Assembly: GCA_030686995.1 (NCBI GenBank)
Contig: CM060709.1
Span: 304,249,357 to 304,313,356 of the forward strand
Source of the DNA: Artemisia argyi
Taxonomy: Eukaryota; Streptophyta; Magnoliopsida; Asterales; Asteraceae
Length of the DNA stretch: 64,000 nt
Direction: 5' to 3'
The first letter of the stretch is position 1; every line of letters begins with the position of its first letter. This document shows positions 61,066 to 64,000 of this stretch, one piece after another. The notes under the pieces are model-generated. The model was given only the letters and a program-made list of their open reading frames with translations. It did no database searches and was not told the DNA's origin. A program made the translations under genes and the position numbers.

Positions 61066-64000
61066 ATGGCATCACTTCAATTCAAGCAAGATCATAACAA
61101 GGTTGCTTTTCCAAAATTCATTATGCTCTAACATATTCTCCAAATGTGATATATGAATCTTTGGTGAAACAATTTTGGGCATCTGCAACAAAAAGGTCTG
61201 TCACAGAGATTGTATCTACTATTGATGGAACTGAGTATGTGGTGACTGAATTGTTGATAAGGACAAAGCTTCATTTGGATGATGAGAATGGTGTCTTTCA
61301 CTTCAACACTGAAGTGATACTTGCTGGGTTGAGGGAAGCTGGTTATCAAAGCACTAACACAACTAAGTGGCTTAAGAATCAGTTTTGTCCCAAGAGGAGG
61401 TTTCTGGTGCACACATTTCTCCAATGTATCAGCAACAAGTCTGGTGGATGGGATCAATTCTCTACCCAATTGGGTTGTGGTATTGTCTGTCTTTCAAAGG
61501 ATTTAACTTATAATTTTTCTAAGTTTATTTTTGATAATATGCTAGAAAATATTGAGAAGAAAAAGCATAAGTTTTTAATGTACCCTAGCTTTCTTCAAAT
61601 AATTTTAGACATAACCACACAAGACAGAGTCCATATCCCTATAAAAGGTCTTAGTGCTAAATTGTTTGCTTCTATGAAAACAAATTATGATGGGCTACAT
61701 CACCCTCTGTTAGCTGCTATGTTGCCACATGGTAATTATGATGCAGGTGAGGGTGATGCTACTGGTGATATACCCTCTCAACATGCTACTGATGATGGTA
61801 ATCCATCATCTTCTGGTGTTGCTGCTGATGGTAATCCATCAGTGGTAAATGATGGAGAGCCCTCTACAACTGCTGAAGCATCACATGTTTCTTATGACCT
61901 GCCTCCACCTTCCCCTTTACCTCTGTCACCTATTCCTTTTCCATCACCTTCTCAGGTTGCTCCTGATGAGCTTGTTCCTGAGGTTGAGGAGACAATTCAG
62001 TCTCTTGGTACCCAAGTACCTACACCTCTTGAACCTGAGATTACTAGACTACCCACACCTAGTCCTGTAAGAGAGCCAAATGCTGAAGGCTCTCCCATTG
62101 TTGTACATATGCCTGTTTTTCCTGATAGGTTCAATGAAGCTCCCATGACCACTGAGCAATCTGCTGGTGGAGCTGAGGACCCTGTTACTCTCACCTCTGT
62201 ATATGATTTGCTTTGCAGGTATGTTAAAAGACTGATGATCTTCAAAAGGAGCTTGTAGATACCAAATCTGCTCTTGGTGGTGAGATTGAGTTGTTGAAAA
62301 AGAGGGTTCAGAAGTTAGAAACACAACTTGATTAGCAAAAGAAAAGAAAGGTTGTGATTGATGCTGATAAAGTTCATGAGGATAGGAATTTGGATTCACT
62401 TGAGATCTTGGCTGAAATTGCTCAACAGACTCATGCCTCTTCTCCCAAAGTTGCTGAATCTTCAAAACAAAAGAAGCCCATTCAGTTCTGCAGAAGAAAG
62501 GGCAGACAGTATTTGGCAAAGAAGTCTTCTAAATCTTCGAAGGTGTCCAATGTTGATGAGATTCCAATGACAGATGCTGGTGATACTCTTCAGGGTACTG
62601 AACCAATAATTGATGTTGCTGCTGAGAAGGCTACTAATGGGGTTCACACATCAGTGGATTCATTCTTTGTGGCTGGTAAAGAGTAAATGGATTCACCTAG
62701 CATTGATCCATTTGTTCCTGAACAAGTTTCTCATGAAGACACAACTGCAACTCCTCATACTACAGGATCTGCAGATACTCTAATTGAGTTAGATGTTCAA
62801 GATTTACCTGCTGATCCTCTAGAGGAGTTAGTCATTTCTCATGATGATTCTGCTGACATTACTAGAGTGTGTGATGATGATCTTATCTTAGAAGAAGAAA
62901 GACTTGAGCAAGAAAGACTTTTGAAAGAATGGGAAGATCAGAAGAAAAGTACAGAATTGTCAAAGGAAGAACAAGCTAAATATAACTCAGAGTTCCAATC
63001 TGCTATAAACAAGTATGTTTCTACTCTGCCTCTTGCAAGACAAAGAGAATTTGATGCTGCAATTCCAAATTTTGATGAAGCAGACTGGATGCATATTGGG
63101 AGACAAGTGATTTCTACTCATAGTTTAGCTAGAGATATTCTTGGAAATAATGTCAGTGAAGATGATTTTGTTCCTGGAATAGTTGAGATAATGAAACAAA
63201 GGAGGAAAGCTGAAGCTGAAAGAATTGCCAAAGCAAAGAGGGATAAACCAATGACTCAAGCACAACAAAGAGATTATATGAGAAACTTTGTGAAAAATCA
63301 AAGCAATGCACTATATAATCAAGCTTGGACTAGGAAACAAGTTTGGTCTTTCTCAGATGAACAATTGGTTCATCATTATAATAGAATCAAGACCAGATTA
63401 CAAAAGGATGGAATGAGTACTCCTAAGCTTGTTCCTACTCTACTTACTATTGATGCAGAAACACATTCTAAAAGACTAAAGATTGATGAAGTTGATTCTG
63501 CTGATATCCCTGCTACATCTGTATCTCATTCTGCTGATGCTATTTCCATTACTGATATGGATGTTCCTGCTTTTGCTCATGTACCTTTACCTACTGTGTC
63601 TACTTCTGCTGATACAACAACTGCTGTTGCTCCATCTGTTATTGACAAAGAAAAGCAAAAGTTGTAGCAGAAGATCTTCCTTCTAAAAAGAGAACAAGAA
63701 GACAAATAGAGGAGGAGAGATTGGGTGAAGAGGCTGCAAAGAGGTTTCATGATGATCAACAAGCTGAAATAGCAAGATTTAATGAGATCAAAGTGAGAGA
63801 AGTAGAGCTTGCAGCTGCTAGGGCTAAACAGGTTAGGATGGAGATGGATGCACAAGCTGAATCTATTGTCCTTGACCAACATTCTGCTGAGGTTTCTATT
63901 GAAGTTCCACTAGTTTCTCCATCAGTGGAAACACATGAGTCACGGGATGTATCTGCTGAGGATGTAGCTACTGAAGAACCTTCTTCTCCACATGATGCTA
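61066..64000 (+). pseudogene. Env-like third gene of the Sirevirus-like element (3' partial, broken)
   Basis: ATG 61066 (MASLQFKQDHNKVAFPK) fits the start. A frame slip near 61112 leads into YALTYSPN...IYESLVKQFWASATKR and a continuous frame to 62258. The lesions seen are that slip, another near 62233, TAG at 62333, TAA at 62684 and a slip near 63650. The frame then continues past the window end. Content: a conserved N-terminal domain (KLHLDDENGVFHFNTEVI, LREAGYQ); a proline-rich segment (61880-62080); coiled-coil stretches (ELVDTKSALGGEIELLKKRVQKLE near 62260; EEEERL-type and KRTRRQIEEERLGEEAAKRF near 63690); and acidic linkers. No transmembrane segment or signal peptide is evident, so 'env-like' refers only to position. 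Function unknown. Confidence 0.75.

Larger units (their letters stand above)
48746..64000 (+). mobile_element. Decayed Sirevirus-like Copia element (right end outside window)
   Basis: Starts with an LTR and tRNA-iMet primer site, then a long gag with coiled coil and zinc knuckles, pol in Copia order, a spacer with repeated polypurine boxes, an antisense accessory frame, and a sense env-like third frame that reaches the window end. A pol followed by an extra env-like gene is the Sirevirus (SIRE/Maximus) layout. Many stops, frameshifts and an RNase H deletion show that it is inactive. A 3.9 kb Gypsy-related solo LTR is nested at 56596-60499. The 3' LTR and target duplication are not in the window. 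Confidence 0.9.

Overview
This is nuclear DNA from a flowering plant. The host genes are eudicot families with plant introns, the intergenic DNA is AT-rich and full of microsatellites, and more than half of the window is LTR retrotransposon. The style of the Gypsy and Sirevirus-like proteins and the many hAT-type repeats ending in CAGNGGCGAAGCTT suggest an asterid, probably Asteraceae. That last step is an impression from memory, not a search.

Region 1 (1-16,105) is host DNA. It holds the last three exons of a BREVIS RADIX-like gene (1,476-2,542) and an intronless BIG GRAIN 1-like gene (8,171-9,160). Between them lie four candidate MITEs or foldback elements (3,331; 7,121; 13,279; 14,659), a ~330 bp tandem duplication (10,362-10,992) and simple repeats.

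Region 2 (16,106-22,305) is a complete Ty1/Copia element. It has two 522 bp LTRs that look identical, a perfect GTTTG target duplication, a tRNA-iMet primer site and one uninterrupted gag-pol frame. It appears very young and possibly still competent.

Region 3 (22,306-29,734) is gene-poor. It contains four more MITE candidates, three with clear target duplications, plus long homopolymer and ATT tracts.

Region 4 (29,735-47,346) is a Ty3/Gypsy element of the Athila/Tat type in reverse orientation. Its LTRs are about 5.03 kb, the primer site matches tRNA-Asp, and gag and pol are separated by a one-base change in a homopolymer. Each LTR is full of an AATAAGCT motif and carries a tRNA/SINE-like segment. 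The pol-to-LTR spacer has about four degenerate ~105 bp repeats and extra copies of the polypurine motif.

Region 5 (47,347-64,000) starts with host DNA and then a decayed Sirevirus-like Copia element from 48,746 that runs off the window. It has an LTR, primer site, gag with coiled coil, pol, duplicated polypurine boxes, an antisense accessory reading frame and a sense env-like third frame. A 3.9 kb solo LTR, related to the Gypsy element and flanked by a perfect ATTTC duplication, cuts the antisense frame in two. The most interesting part is this accessory module: an antisense gene and the env-like gene are arranged head to head around a ~450 bp spacer with a TATA-like box facing each way. The antisense frame rejoins exactly when the solo LTR and one target-site copy are removed in thought.
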